Assembly: GCA_964501915.1 (NCBI GenBank)
Contig: CAZCVP010000007.1
Location: 1-64,000 of the forward strand
DNA from: CAYFPX01 sp964501915
GTDB lineage: Bacteria > Myxococcota_A > UBA796 > CAJQPC01
Reading direction: 5' to 3'
Length of the DNA stretch: 64,000 nucleotides
Under the pieces are notes generated by a model, which was not told where the DNA came from, did not search any database, and saw only the letters and a program-made list of their open reading frames with translations. Made by a program: the position numbers and the translations under genes. Shown one piece after another: positions 8,057-16,106 of this stretch. Each line of letters starts with the position of its first letter. Position 1 is the first letter of the stretch.

Positions 8057-10203
8057 TCCGTGATCCCCACCGACTCGAGCAGGAAGGCCCACTCGTAGGC
8101 CTTGTCCTCCAGGTAGCCATAGCGCCCCGAGGCACCCGCGTGGCCGGCCCCCATGTTGGTCTTGAGCAGCAGCACGTTGTCGTCGGTCTTGGTGGCCCGC
8201 AGGCGGGCGGCCCACTTGGTGGGCTCCCAGTACTGCACCCGGGGATCGTTGAGCCCCGAGGTGATGAGCAGCGGCGGGTAGTCCTGGGCGGTCACGTTGT
8301 CGTAGGGCGAGTAGGCCAGCATGTAGTCGAAGTAGACCTCGTCGTCGGGGTTGCCCCACTCCTCCCACTCGATGGCCGTCAGCGGGATGTCCTCGTCGAG
8401 CATTGTGGTGACCACGTCGACGAAGGGCACCTGGGCCACCACGCCGGCCCACAGGTCGGGCCGCTGGTTGAGCACGGCGCCCATCAACAGGCCACCGGCG
8501 CTGCCGCCGTAGGTGGCGACCCGGTCCGGGTGGGCGTAGCCCTCGGCCACCAGGAGCTCGGTGCAGGCGATGAAGTCGGTGAAGGTGTTCTGCTTCTGCA
8601 GGTACTTGCCGTCCTCGTACCAGCCCCGGCCCATGTCGCCGCCGCCGCGGATGTGGGCGATGGCGAAGACGACGCCGCGGTCCAGCAGCGGCAGGCGGGT
8701 CACCGTGAAGTAGGGGTCGTAGGGCTCGCCGTAGGCGCCGTAGCCGGTGAGGATCAGCGGCGCCGTGCCGTCGAGGGCGAGGTCAGCCCGGTGGACCACG
8801 GTGACCGGGACCTGCACGCCATCGGGCGCGGTCGCCCAGAGGCGGGCGGTGGTGTAGGCGGCCTTGTCGTAGCCTCCGAGGACCGCCTTCTCCTCGAGCA
8901 GGGTGCGCTCCTGGGTCGCCATGTCCCACGCGAAGGTCGACTCTGGCGTGATCATCGAGGAGTAGCCGAAGCGGAGGTCGGTGGCTTCGAAGACGGCGTT
9001 GGGCTCGTCCCAGATCTCGTAGGCGTCTTCGGGCATGGCCACGAGGTGGTCTTCGCCACTGGCGAGGTCTCGGACCCTGAGCTGCACGACGCCGCCGGCC
9101 CGCTCGTGGACCACCAGGTGCCCGGCGAAGGTGTCGAGGCCCTCGAGGGTCACGTCGTCGCGGTGGGGGATGACCTCCTCCCAGGTGCTGCGATCGGTGC
9201 CGTCCACGGGGGTCCGCACGACCTTGTAGTTCAGGGCGCAGTCGGTGTGTTCCCCGGCCTCGTCGTCGCAGTCGTTGGTGCGCAGGTAGAAGTGCTCGCC
9301 GCGGTGGGCCAGCGTGTACGCCATGCCCTGGTGGCGCGGGGTGAGGGTGCGGAAGGGGCGGTCGGGGGTGTCGGCGTCGAGCACCCTGAGCTCGCTGGTG
9401 ATCGAGCTGAAGAGCCCGTGCACCAGGTAGCCGTCGGACCGGGTGCGCCAGACGGTCGTCCAGAAGCGCTCGTCGGCCTCCCGGTGGATGAGCACGTCGC
9501 CCTGCTGGGGCACGCCCAGGCTGTGTCTCCACAGGGCGTCGGGCCGCAGGGCGTCGTCGAGGCTGGTGTAGAAGAGGGTGGCGCTGTCGTTGGCCCAGGT
9601 GAGCGTCGCCGTGGTGTGCTCGAGCACGTCGTCGAGCAGCTCGCCGGACGCCAGGTCGAGGAAGCGGATCGTGTAGATCTCGTCCCCATCGGTGTCCTCG
9701 GCCACCGCCAGCAGCCGCCCGTCGGGGCTGACCTCCCAGGCGCCGAGGTCGTAGTAGTCGAGGCCCTGGGCCCGCACGTTCTCGTCGAGCATGACCTGCT
9801 CGACGGCTGCCGCTCCGTCGGCGATCGGCTTGCGGCACCAGATCTCGTAGTTCTTCCCCGCCTCGGTGCGGGCGTAGTAGAGGTGGTCGCCGTCGGCCCA
9901 GGGCACGTCGGCGTCGTCCTCCTGGATCCGGGCCAGCATCTCGTCGAAGAGCGCCTGGCGGAAGGGCGCTGCGTGGGCGTCCATGGCCTCGGTGTAGGCG
10001 TTCTCGGCCTCGACGTAGGCGATGACCTCCGGGCCCTCCTTGTGCCGCAGCCAGTAGTAGGGGTCGGCCCGCTCGACGCCGTGCTCGGTGTGGGTGTGGG
10101 GCTTCTCTGCTGCGACCGGAGGGACCGGGTCGGTCGGCGTGGCGGCCGGCTCGGGGGCCTGCTTGGGGGCGCAGGCCAGGACCAGGGCGAGGACGGGAAC
10201 CAT
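8053..10203 (-). CDS. Oligopeptidase B, prolyl oligopeptidase family (S9), lipoprotein
   Basis: This 716-residue protein has an N-terminal beta-propeller and a C-terminal alpha/beta-hydrolase. The catalytic triad is visible: Ser568 in GGSAGG, Asp653 in GLNDPRV and His688 in GAGHAGASG. The stretch HIRGGGDMGRGWYEDGK is characteristic of oligopeptidase B, which cleaves short peptides after basic residues. It begins with a lipoprotein signal (MVPVLALVLACAPK, Cys11) followed by a Pro/Ala linker, so it is likely periplasmic and anchored rather than cytoplasmic like the E. coli enzyme. It overlaps the downstream glycosidase start by four bases, suggesting a joint role in scavenging or predatory digestion, which is an inference. 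Confidence 0.9.
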   Translation of the reverse strand: MVPVLALVLACAPKQAPEPAATPTDPVPPVAAEKPHTHTEHGVERADPYYWLRHKEGPEVIAYVEAENAYTEAMDAHAAPFRQALFDEMLARIQEDDADVPWADGDHLYYARTEAGKNYEIWCRKPIADGAAAVEQVMLDENVRAQGLDYYDLGAWEVSPDGRLLAVAEDTDGDEIYTIRFLDLASGELLDDVLEHTTATLTWANDSATLFYTSLDDALRPDALWRHSLGVPQQGDVLIHREADERFWTTVWRTRSDGYLVHGLFSSITSELRVLDADTPDRPFRTLTPRHQGMAYTLAHRGEHFYLRTNDCDDEAGEHTDCALNYKVVRTPVDGTDRSTWEEVIPHRDDVTLEGLDTFAGHLVVHERAGGVVQLRVRDLASGEDHLVAMPEDAYEIWDEPNAVFEATDLRFGYSSMITPESTFAWDMATQERTLLEEKAVLGGYDKAAYTTARLWATAPDGVQVPVTVVHRADLALDGTAPLILTGYGAYGEPYDPYFTVTRLPLLDRGVVFAIAHIRGGGDMGRGWYEDGKYLQKQNTFTDFIACTELLVAEGYAHPDRVATYGGSAGGLLMGAVLNQRPDLWAGVVAQVPFVDVVTTMLDEDIPLTAIEWEEWGNPDDEVYFDYMLAYSPYDNVTAQDYPPLLITSGLNDPRVQYWEPTKWAARLRATKTDDNVLLLKTNMGAGHAGASGRYGYLEDKAYEWAFLLESVGITE

Positions 10204-10256
10204 GGCGCCTCCAGGGGAGGGCTCCTAACCCTGTGTGGAGGCGGACTGTCGCGCCC

Positions 10257-10769
10257 TCAGGGACGCCTGCGTCTCGCCAGTCCGACCAGGACGAGCCACA
10301 GCCCGGCGCCGCCACCGGCCGTGGAGCAGCCGCTGTCGTCGTCGGTGTCGTCCTCGTCGTCGTCGTCGTCGCCGTCGCCGTCGTCCTCGCCCTCGTCCTC
10401 GTCGCCGTCCTCGTCTTCGCAGGTGCCGTCCGCCAGCGCGTCCAGGCCCTGGCAGACCTCGTTGGCCTCGCCGAGGGTCTCATCGCAGGCATCGTCGAGG
10501 GCGTCGATCTGCTGGCAGAGGGTGTCCCAGTCACAGGTACCGGCGGCTGGGGTGTCGTCGTCCTCGGTCTCGCCCTCGTCGTCCCCGTCGTCACCGCCCT
10601 GTTCGCAGGTCTCCTCCACCGCGCCGATGGCCTCGCAGGTGGTGTCGCCGTCGCCAAGGGGCGCCTCGCACTGCTCCTCGACGTCGTCGAGGGCCTGGCA
10701 GAGGGCCCGGCACTCGGCTTCGGTGTGCTCTCCGGCGGAGGCCAGGGCGACGAGCAGGGTGAGGGTCAT
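10257..10769 (-). CDS. Acidic Cys-rich secreted protein with MYXO-CTERM-like tail
   Basis: This 170-residue protein has a short signal peptide (MTLTLLVALASA). Two Cys-containing blocks of similar pattern follow (AECRALCQALDDVEEQCE, then DTLCQQIDALDDACDE), each with three to four Cys. A long run of Asp/Glu/Gly separates them from the C-terminus, which ends GCSTAGGGAGLWLVLVGLARRRRP. That layout (Gly-Cys, Gly-rich spacer, hydrophobic segment, Arg cluster) matches the MYXO-CTERM sorting signal, which marks proteins for surface anchoring in Myxococcota. The ORF opposite is long only because of composition. The function is unknown. The acidic spacer may bind cations or act as a stalk. Confidence 0.75.
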   Translation of the reverse strand: MTLTLLVALASAGEHTEAECRALCQALDDVEEQCEAPLGDGDTTCEAIGAVEETCEQGGDDGDDEGETEDDDTPAAGTCDWDTLCQQIDALDDACDETLGEANEVCQGLDALADGTCEDEDGDEDEGEDDGDGDDDDDEDDTDDDSGCSTAGGGAGLWLVLVGLARRRRP

Positions 10770-10832
10770 GGTGTGCTCCTGGGTGGAAGGCTACATCGCC
10801 AGGACAACGCCACCGCCCAGGAAGAGGAATCG

Positions 10833-11699
10833 ATGACGAGATCGGTGACCCCGCTCCGCTGGGGAGTGATCGGCGTCGGTCGTGCCGGGCGGGCACGGGT
10901 GGAGGCCCTACGGGCCGATCCCCGCGCCGAGGTCGTCATCGGTCACCGGGGGGACCCTGCGGCTCTGGGCCTGCCCGCGGCGCTCTCGCTGCACGAGGTG
11001 ATCGGCACGGTCGACGCCGTGGCGATCTGCTCCCCCGACGCCCACCACCCCGACCAGGTCCGCGCCGCGCTCGAGGGGGGCTGCCACGTGGTCTGCGAGG
11101 CACCCCTGGCGGGCTCAGCCGCCGCCGCCCGCGCCCTCTTCGACCTGGCGACCGAGCGGGAGCGGGTGCTGCACGTGGAGCACATCGAGCTGCTCACCCC
11201 GTCGGCCCGGTTCCTCGAGGAGCGGTGCAGTGGCCGGGTCTTCGAGGACGGCTCGCTGCGCTTCCAGGGAGAGACCCGGCGCGACGCCGCGTCGGTCGTG
11301 CACGCCAACGTGGCCCGACTGCACCGGGTGGTCGACGCGCTGGGCCTGCCGACCGGCCACCGGACCACGGTCTGCAAGGTCGACGACTTCTCGGGGGTGC
11401 TCGAGTACCCCGAGGGCGAGCTGGAGGTCGAGTTCGCCCACCTCGAAGGGCTGCGTCGCCACACCGAGGTGGTCCTGCGGCTCGACGACGGCAGCGTCAC
11501 CCAGCTCAACCGGCTCGTCTTCGAGCGGGGAGCCCCCGTGAGCCTGCCCCGCTCGCCCCTCGGTCTCTTCGTCCAGGATCAGCTCGCCGCCACGGCCCGC
11601 ATCCTCGACGGTGCACGACCCTATGTGACCGACGAGCGCGTCGTCGCCGTGCTGGCCCTGGCCGATGCCCTGGCCTCCGCCCCCCTCTCCGAGTGTTGA
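10833..11699 (+). CDS. Gfo/Idh/MocA-family NAD(P)-dependent oxidoreductase
   Basis: This 288-residue protein has an N-terminal Rossmann fold (WGVIGVGRAGRARVEAL, then AVAICSPDAHHPDQV) and the CEAPLAGS motif at the place where the family usually has EKP. The segment RVLHVEHIELL resembles a motif I recall from bacterial biliverdin reductase-like proteins, but that assignment is weak. The substrate domain follows (VHANVARLHRVVDALG). The longer frame upstream is antisense to the previous gene. The ATG at 10833 has AGAGGA just before it and is preferred. It would oxidise or reduce a sugar-like or linear substrate in the cytoplasm. The substrate is unknown. Confidence 0.8.
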   Translation: MTRSVTPLRWGVIGVGRAGRARVEALRADPRAEVVIGHRGDPAALGLPAALSLHEVIGTVDAVAICSPDAHHPDQVRAALEGGCHVVCEAPLAGSAAAARALFDLATERERVLHVEHIELLTPSARFLEERCSGRVFEDGSLRFQGETRRDAASVVHANVARLHRVVDALGLPTGHRTTVCKVDDFSGVLEYPEGELEVEFAHLEGLRRHTEVVLRLDDGSVTQLNRLVFERGAPVSLPRSPLGLFVQDQLAATARILDGARPYVTDERVVAVLALADALASAPLSEC

Positions 11700-11721
11700 A
11701 TCCGCTCCAAAGGAGTCCATC

Positions 11722-12183
11722 GTGTTCCGGCTTCTCACCCTGATGCCCCTCTGGCTCGCCTGTGGCGACGACACCACCACCGACGACAGCGTGCCGACGA
11801 CGACGGAGACCGACACGGACACCGACACCGACACCGACACGCACACCCACACGCCCCCCGACACCGACACCGACCCCGACACCGACACCGTGCCCCCCCT
11901 GAGACGCCTGACCTCCAAGGCCGACCTCTACGTGGTCCACGAGTCGCGGAACATCGAGTCGTACACCGAGGAGACCCTCGCCGCGATGTGCGAGGACAAC
12001 GACGACCTGATCGTGACCGGAGGCTGCTACACGTCGGAGCCGAGCAACAACATGGACTTCATGGGTACGCGGCCCCTGAACGCCACCGACACCACCAAGA
12101 AGGCCGGCTGGGGCTGTGACTACCAGGCGGACAACTTCGCTCGTCCGGGCGAGGCCTGGGCGGTGTGTCTGCGGGTGGAGTAG
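11722..12183 (+). CDS. Small lipoprotein with Thr-Asp repeat linker
   Basis: A GTG start at 11722 has AGGAG at 11710-11714. It gives 153 residues beginning MFRLLTLMPLWLAC, with lipobox LWLAC (Cys14). A linker of Thr-Asp and Thr-His repeats follows, encoded by near-perfect GACACC hexamers (about 11811-11891). The C-terminal globular part (about 95 residues) holds four Cys (AMCEDN, GGCYTSEP, GWGCDYQ, AVCLRVE) that probably form disulfides. Its last 64 bases overlap the 3' end of the convergent GH25 gene. No family is recognised. The linker is typical of Myxococcota lipoproteins and likely holds the domain away from the membrane. Confidence 0.7.
   Translation: MFRLLTLMPLWLACGDDTTTDDSVPTTTETDTDTDTDTDTHTHTPPDTDTDPDTDTVPPLRRLTSKADLYVVHESRNIESYTEETLAAMCEDNDDLIVTGGCYTSEPSNNMDFMGTRPLNATDTTKKAGWGCDYQADNFARPGEAWAVCLRVE
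11811..11891 (+). repeat. GACACC-type hexanucleotide repeats coding for a Thr-Asp linker
   Basis: Imperfect copies of GACACC encode the linker of the lipoprotein at 11722. Units are six bases long, so copy-number change would alter linker length without shifting the frame. A complementary array occurs in the beta-lactamase-like lipoprotein at 19390-19437. Confidence 0.8.
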
Positions 12184-13688
12184 CCGAGCAGCAGGACCGC
12201 CCAGAGGGTCCACCCGGCTCCCCCACGACGCCCCGTGGCACAGCCACAGCCGAGCTGTGTCGACTCGTCCTCCTCCCCGCCCTCGCAGGGGCTCCAGTCG
12301 GTCCAGTCGCAGCCGTCGCACTCCCGCTCCCGCACGCCGCCGTCGGTGCAGACCATCCTCTGGACGAAGTCGGCCTCGTCGCACTCACAGTCGAGGCCGG
12401 TGTCGATCGCGGTGTCGACCCAGGTGTCGCCGGTGTCGTCCGTCGTGTCGGAGACCTCGTCGAAGCGCAGGGCGTCGAACATCACCGTGCGGCCGGCGTC
12501 GGCGCTGTCGGTCCAGGTGTCTCCCAGGCGGACCCACTGGTCTTCGCCGGCGGCGAAGTCGAAGGTGCCGAGCGACGCCCAGCCGCCGCCGTTGGCCCGC
12601 TGGTCGAGCGCCACCTTGGTGCTGCTGTCGCCGTGGAAGACCTTGTACAGAGCCCCGCTCGTGAGGTCGTCCCGCTGTGGCACCCAGGCGTGGACCTCGT
12701 AGGTCCCGGCGGCCTGGAAGTCGAGCAGCGTGTTGATGCCCTCGGCGTAGTCGGGCTCGGGCACGTCGGCCTCGGTCCACCAGGCGTGGTCGTCGTGGCC
12801 GGAGGTGGTGTGGATCTCGCTCGTCGAGCCGGTCAGGCAGCCACAGCCGTCGTCCTCTTCGATGACGGTGCGCCCGGTCGCGGCCACGGTGCAGGGGCCG
12901 GTGCAGGTCTCCTCGGTGTCGGTGTCCTCGCCGATCGCCCAGTCCGACAGCGCGGCCAGGCTGCCGTTGTAGAGGTTCGTGTCCACGTCTCCCGAGATGC
13001 CGGACACCGAGCCGGTGGCGCTGGTCTGCCAGAAGACCCAGTCGTCCCAGGGGTTGGGCACCAGCGGACAGCTCACCTCCCAGTTCGCGGTCCAGAGCGG
13101 GTGGTCGCCGAAGTCGGCGTCGCCGGTGAGCTCGCTCCAGAGGTAGGCGCTGGTGTAGATGATCGGCTCGCGGCCGATCTCCCCCTCGACCACGTCCATC
13201 CACCTCTGGATGCCATTGGTCATCTGGGTCGTCGAGATACCCTCGTTGCCATAGGACTCGACATCGAGCACCGGCGGCAGGTCGCCGTCGCGCAGCGGCC
13301 CCATCTCGTCGAGCAGCAGCCAGGCCTGGTCCTCGGCGTCGTCGCCGGCGAGGAAGTACTGGTAGGCGCCGCGCACGATGCCCTCTTCGCGGGTGCCGGA
13401 CCAGTTGTCCTGGAACTCCGTGTCGTAGACCTGGAGGCCGTAGGAGACCCGCATGAAGGCGAAGCGGATGCCGTCGCTGGCCACACGGCCCCAGTCGACG
13501 TTGGGCTGCCAGTAGGAGACGTCGATGCCGGGGATCGTGGCGCCGTCGGCGCAGACGGTGTCGTAGGGCGGCGGCGGGACCCCCTGGGCGGTGGCCTGAC
13601 GGTCCTCGAACCACCCGGCGTCGGGGGGTGGGGGGGCGGTGCAGGCCGTCCACAGGCCGGTCGCGAAGAGGATCGTCACGATGCTCAC
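12120..13688 (-). CDS. GH25 lysozyme-like lipoprotein with golvesin-like domain and MYXO-CTERM-like tail
   Basis: The GTG at 13688, one base after the upstream stop, gives 522 residues with a lipoprotein-like signal (LFATGLWTAC). Residues 50-270 form a GH25 muramidase: GIDVSYWQPNVDW and the catalytic Asp-x-Glu in PPVLDVESYG. A beta-rich domain follows (WTEADVPEPDYAEG, YEVHAWVPQRDD, VMFDALRFDEV) resembling golvesin C-terminal domains. Next is a Cys-rich segment (RECDGCDWTDWSPC). The tail GCGCATGRRGGAGWTLWAVLLLGYSTRR is MYXO-CTERM-like but is followed by about 15 extra residues, an unusual position. The protein should cleave peptidoglycan at the surface. Its 3' end overlaps the convergent gene at 11722 by 64 bases. 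Confidence 0.85.
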   Translation of the reverse strand: MSIVTILFATGLWTACTAPPPPDAGWFEDRQATAQGVPPPPYDTVCADGATIPGIDVSYWQPNVDWGRVASDGIRFAFMRVSYGLQVYDTEFQDNWSGTREEGIVRGAYQYFLAGDDAEDQAWLLLDEMGPLRDGDLPPVLDVESYGNEGISTTQMTNGIQRWMDVVEGEIGREPIIYTSAYLWSELTGDADFGDHPLWTANWEVSCPLVPNPWDDWVFWQTSATGSVSGISGDVDTNLYNGSLAALSDWAIGEDTDTEETCTGPCTVAATGRTVIEEDDGCGCLTGSTSEIHTTSGHDDHAWWTEADVPEPDYAEGINTLLDFQAAGTYEVHAWVPQRDDLTSGALYKVFHGDSSTKVALDQRANGGGWASLGTFDFAAGEDQWVRLGDTWTDSADAGRTVMFDALRFDEVSDTTDDTGDTWVDTAIDTGLDCECDEADFVQRMVCTDGGVRERECDGCDWTDWSPCEGGEEDESTQLGCGCATGRRGGAGWTLWAVLLLGYSTRRHTAQASPGRAKLSAW

Positions 13689-13689
13689 C

Positions 13690-14328
13690 TCACTGTGCGG
13701 GCTCCAGGACCGGCATCGAGCGCTCCAGCTCGTCCATGAGGCTGGCGCTGTCGGGCACGCCCGAGGAGACCATCAGCTTGCGCAGGGTCTGGATCGCCAG
13801 GCTCCGGGTCTCGGGGGACGGGACCAGCCCGAACACCACGCCCTGCATCACGACCTCGCCGTCGACCTCGAAGTAGCCCACGCGCATCGTGCCGGTCCCG
13901 CCGAGGCTGTACTCGGCGTCGAAGTAGGCCACTGCGGTCGGCTGGGGGCTGGCGTAGGTGGACCAGTAGTCCCCGTCCATGGAGGTGAGCCGGAGGTCGT
14001 AGGTGGGCTGCTCCTGCTGGAGCTTGGGGGTGGCCAGCATGAGCTGGCCGACGTTCTCCACGATCACCGCCAGGCTGTTGCCGAGACCCTCCCGCTCGGC
14101 GGCCACCAGCTCGACATCGGCGTCCGCCGGCACGTGGAAGCGCTCGGCGGCGGCCTCGTTGTCGCCCTTGCGCAGCAGCTCGACCAGCTCCAGGGCGTGC
14201 TCCAGCGGCTGGGCGATGCCCTGGACGGGCGCCGCGGCCGGTGCCTCGGCGGGCGCGGGCGCCGCCACGGGTTCTTCGGCGATGGGCTCCTCACCGGAGC
14301 ACGCGAGCAACATCAAGAGCGTGATCAT
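13690..14328 (-). CDS. Lipoprotein of unknown function
   Basis: This 212-residue protein starts MITLLMLLACSGEEP, a short lipoprotein signal with Cys10, followed by an Ala/Pro/Glu linker. The mature part has an alpha-helical region (LEHALELVELLRKGDNEAAA) and then a mixed region (YDLRLTSMDGDYWSTY, MRVGYFEVDGEVVM). No domain is recognised. The stop is one base from the GTG of the GH25 gene, so the two are almost certainly co-translated, which suggests a shared role in the cell wall. Confidence 0.7.
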   Translation of the reverse strand: MITLLMLLACSGEEPIAEEPVAAPAPAEAPAAAPVQGIAQPLEHALELVELLRKGDNEAAAERFHVPADADVELVAAEREGLGNSLAVIVENVGQLMLATPKLQQEQPTYDLRLTSMDGDYWSTYASPQPTAVAYFDAEYSLGGTGTMRVGYFEVDGEVVMQGVVFGLVPSPETRSLAIQTLRKLMVSSGVPDSASLMDELERSMPVLEPAQ

Positions 14329-14417
14329 GGCGGGAAGCCTACTTCAGCGGTGCACATCGGGGGCGGGACAGGCTCCTCGAGAGCGCCTGTCGAGCCTGCG
14401 CGACCTCCCCCCGGTCC

Positions 14418-15089
14418 TCAGGAAGGACTCACCGGATCTGCGAGGAGCTGCCGGCGCTGCAGGGCGTGGATGAACAGCACGACACCGGCCATCTCCAGGG
14501 TCTCCTCGAGGGTGTTCCAGAGGTTGTAGGCCAGGGAGTGGAGCTGGTCCGTGTCGGCGTAGAAGTCCGTGGAGCGCTCGACCCCGATGGCTCCCCCCAG
14601 GTAGATCAGCCCGGCGACCAGGAACACGGCGCGGGTGCGGCCGTCGAGGCGTCCCAGGAAGGGCGCGAAGACCAGGAGCAGCAGGGCCGCCCCGGCGGCA
14701 CCGAACAGGGTCCAGGAGGTGGTCTCCAGGGCGGTGTTCAGGGACTCGTGCAGCCCGGCGACCTCGTCCAGGGACAGGAGGTGGAAGCCGACGGCGAGCA
14801 GCGCCCAGCCACGCTGCTGGGCGCAGCCAGCGTCTCGGGACCGGCTGTGCTCCTCCACGAGGAGCCTCCCAGCGAGCAGGAGCAGGACGGCGCTGAACCA
14901 GGTGCCGAGGCTCTGTTCGGCGTCGAGGTCGAAGATCGACACCTGCCAGTAGCTGCAGTCGACGTAGCCGCCGAAGTAGGCGGTGATCGCCACGACGTGG
15001 GCCGCCGAGAGCAGGGCCGTGACCAGCGCCAGCCGACGAGCCGTGACACCCGGCTCGGCGCTCAGCGGGAAGCCGGGGCCCCTGGACAC
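14418..15089 (-). CDS. Polytopic membrane protein, conserved but uncharacterised
   Basis: This 223-residue protein has about six predicted membrane segments (roughly residues 18-40, 62-80, 95-108, 125-148, 155-172, 196-212). Conserved-looking polar motifs sit in or next to membranes: FDLDAEQSLGTWFSA, LLSLDEVAGLHE and TLEETLEMAG. Acidic residues in a membrane with a His suggest metal or proton handling, but this is only a guess. The start is a GTG directly following the stop of the upstream pilin-like gene (stop at 15090), so the two are likely co-transcribed. A later start would remove the first 10-15 residues. I cannot name the family. Confidence 0.7.
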   Translation of the reverse strand: MSRGPGFPLSAEPGVTARRLALVTALLSAAHVVAITAYFGGYVDCSYWQVSIFDLDAEQSLGTWFSAVLLLLAGRLLVEEHSRSRDAGCAQQRGWALLAVGFHLLSLDEVAGLHESLNTALETTSWTLFGAAGAALLLLVFAPFLGRLDGRTRAVFLVAGLIYLGGAIGVERSTDFYADTDQLHSLAYNLWNTLEETLEMAGVVLFIHALQRRQLLADPVSPS

Positions 15090-15821
15090 CTACTTCTTGT
15101 CCTTCTTCGACTTGGCCGACTTCTTCGACTTGCCCGACTTCTTCGACTTGCCCGACTTCTTCGACTTGCCCGACTTCTTCTTCTTCTCGGCCTGGCCCTC
15201 GTCGCCGCTGGAGTCGTCGCTCGACGAGTCCGAGCCGAGCTGCGAGACCACGTTGGCCACCACGGCGGCTGAGCCACCTCCCGCGAGCTCGAAGTCCTCC
15301 AGGTGGAAGCTCACGGAGCGGCTGGCCCCGGCCGCCCAGGCGCTCCCGATCAGCCAGTCCCAGGGGGAGGGCTCGGGGACCTGGAGGTTGTAGGCGAGGG
15401 AGTCCGTGATCGCCGTCGCGTAGGCGTCTCCCACCCCGTCCGCGTTGGGATCGATCACACCGCCGCAGACCACGTGGACGCCGGTGCCCGGGTCGAGATC
15501 ACAGAAGTAGGCGCCACGCACGTCGCCGTCGGGAGACCAGCCCAGGTCGTCGAAGCCCTTGGCGCTGGCGGGCCACGGCACGGCCTTCTTGTCCAGCGCC
15601 GACACCGCCCGAGGCTGCTCCGTGGCCTCGATGAACTCGTCCCGGATCGAGGAGTAGGCCCACTGCGCCGTGATCAGACCGTCCACGTTGGTGGGAGCCT
15701 CGGCGACCTTGGCGTCGTGCTGCATCTCCATGAAGTTCGAGACGGCGATCGCCGCCAGCAGGCCGATGATGCCCGTGGTGACGGTCAGCTCGACCAGGGT
15801 GAAACCGCTGCGTCTGGGCAT
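15090..15821 (-). CDS. Type IV prepilin-like protein with lysine-rich C-terminal tail
   Basis: The ATG at 15821 has AGGAG shortly upstream and gives 243 residues. The N-terminus MPRRSGFTLVELTVTTGIIGL is a class III prepilin signal: cleavage before Phe, Glu at +5 and a hydrophobic helix. The globular part shares blocks with the pilin at 17880 (ALDKKAVPWP versus ALDKRAVPWV; GWSPDGDVRGAYF versus GFAPDGHVRCNYT), so the two are paralogues. The last 33 residues are almost only Lys and Ser with Gly, built from four KSKKSG-like repeats, which is unusual for a pilin. The protein would be inserted in the inner membrane and assembled by a type IV pilus or type II secretion machine. Confidence 0.88.
   Translation of the reverse strand: MPRRSGFTLVELTVTTGIIGLLAAIAVSNFMEMQHDAKVAEAPTNVDGLITAQWAYSSIRDEFIEATEQPRAVSALDKKAVPWPASAKGFDDLGWSPDGDVRGAYFCDLDPGTGVHVVCGGVIDPNADGVGDAYATAITDSLAYNLQVPEPSPWDWLIGSAWAAGASRSVSFHLEDFELAGGGSAAVVANVVSQLGSDSSSDDSSGDEGQAEKKKKSGKSKKSGKSKKSGKSKKSAKSKKDKK
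15103..15174 (-). repeat. Four 18-bp tandem repeats encoding Lys/Ser pilin tail
   Basis: On the plus strand the unit reads TTCTTCGACTTGCCCGAC; the first copy (15103-15120) has one G for C change and copies two to four are identical. Each codes for six residues of the lysine-serine tail of the pilin-like gene. Copy number could vary by slippage without shifting the frame. Confidence 0.9.
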
Positions 15822-16106
15822 GGTGACTCCTCTCCTGGGTCCAGGCCAGCAGGACCCCGCTGTGCCTCCTGATCGGTTGGTGGTGCCGATCACATGAGAC
15901 CTGTCCTCGCTACCCGCGGCACCGGTTCATCGGTTCTCCGGAAGCCGTCGGATGTCAGCGGGCGGTCTTCCACGGGAAGAGCGACGGGCCTCACCCGCTG
16001 GTGCATCCACGAGCGCTCCCGAAGCGTCGCTGGGCGACAGGGACTCACGGCTCGCGTGATCCTCCGCTGGAGGGCAGCGTCCTGGCTGGCTGCTCCCGTG
16101 AGCCCC
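15822..16106. other. Intergenic region upstream of the pilin-like gene
   Basis: These 285 bases separate the leftward PilZ-like gene (stop at 16107) from the leftward pilin-like gene (start 15821). ORFs across it are composition-driven, without ribosome sites. The pilin promoter should lie here. I see no clear promoter consensus, hairpin or repeat. Confidence 0.4.

Noticed and set aside
10833..11699. Naming the Gfo/Idh/MocA protein biliverdin reductase
   Set aside because: Only one short motif (LHVEHIELL) points that way, and there is no haem oxygenase or bilin gene nearby.
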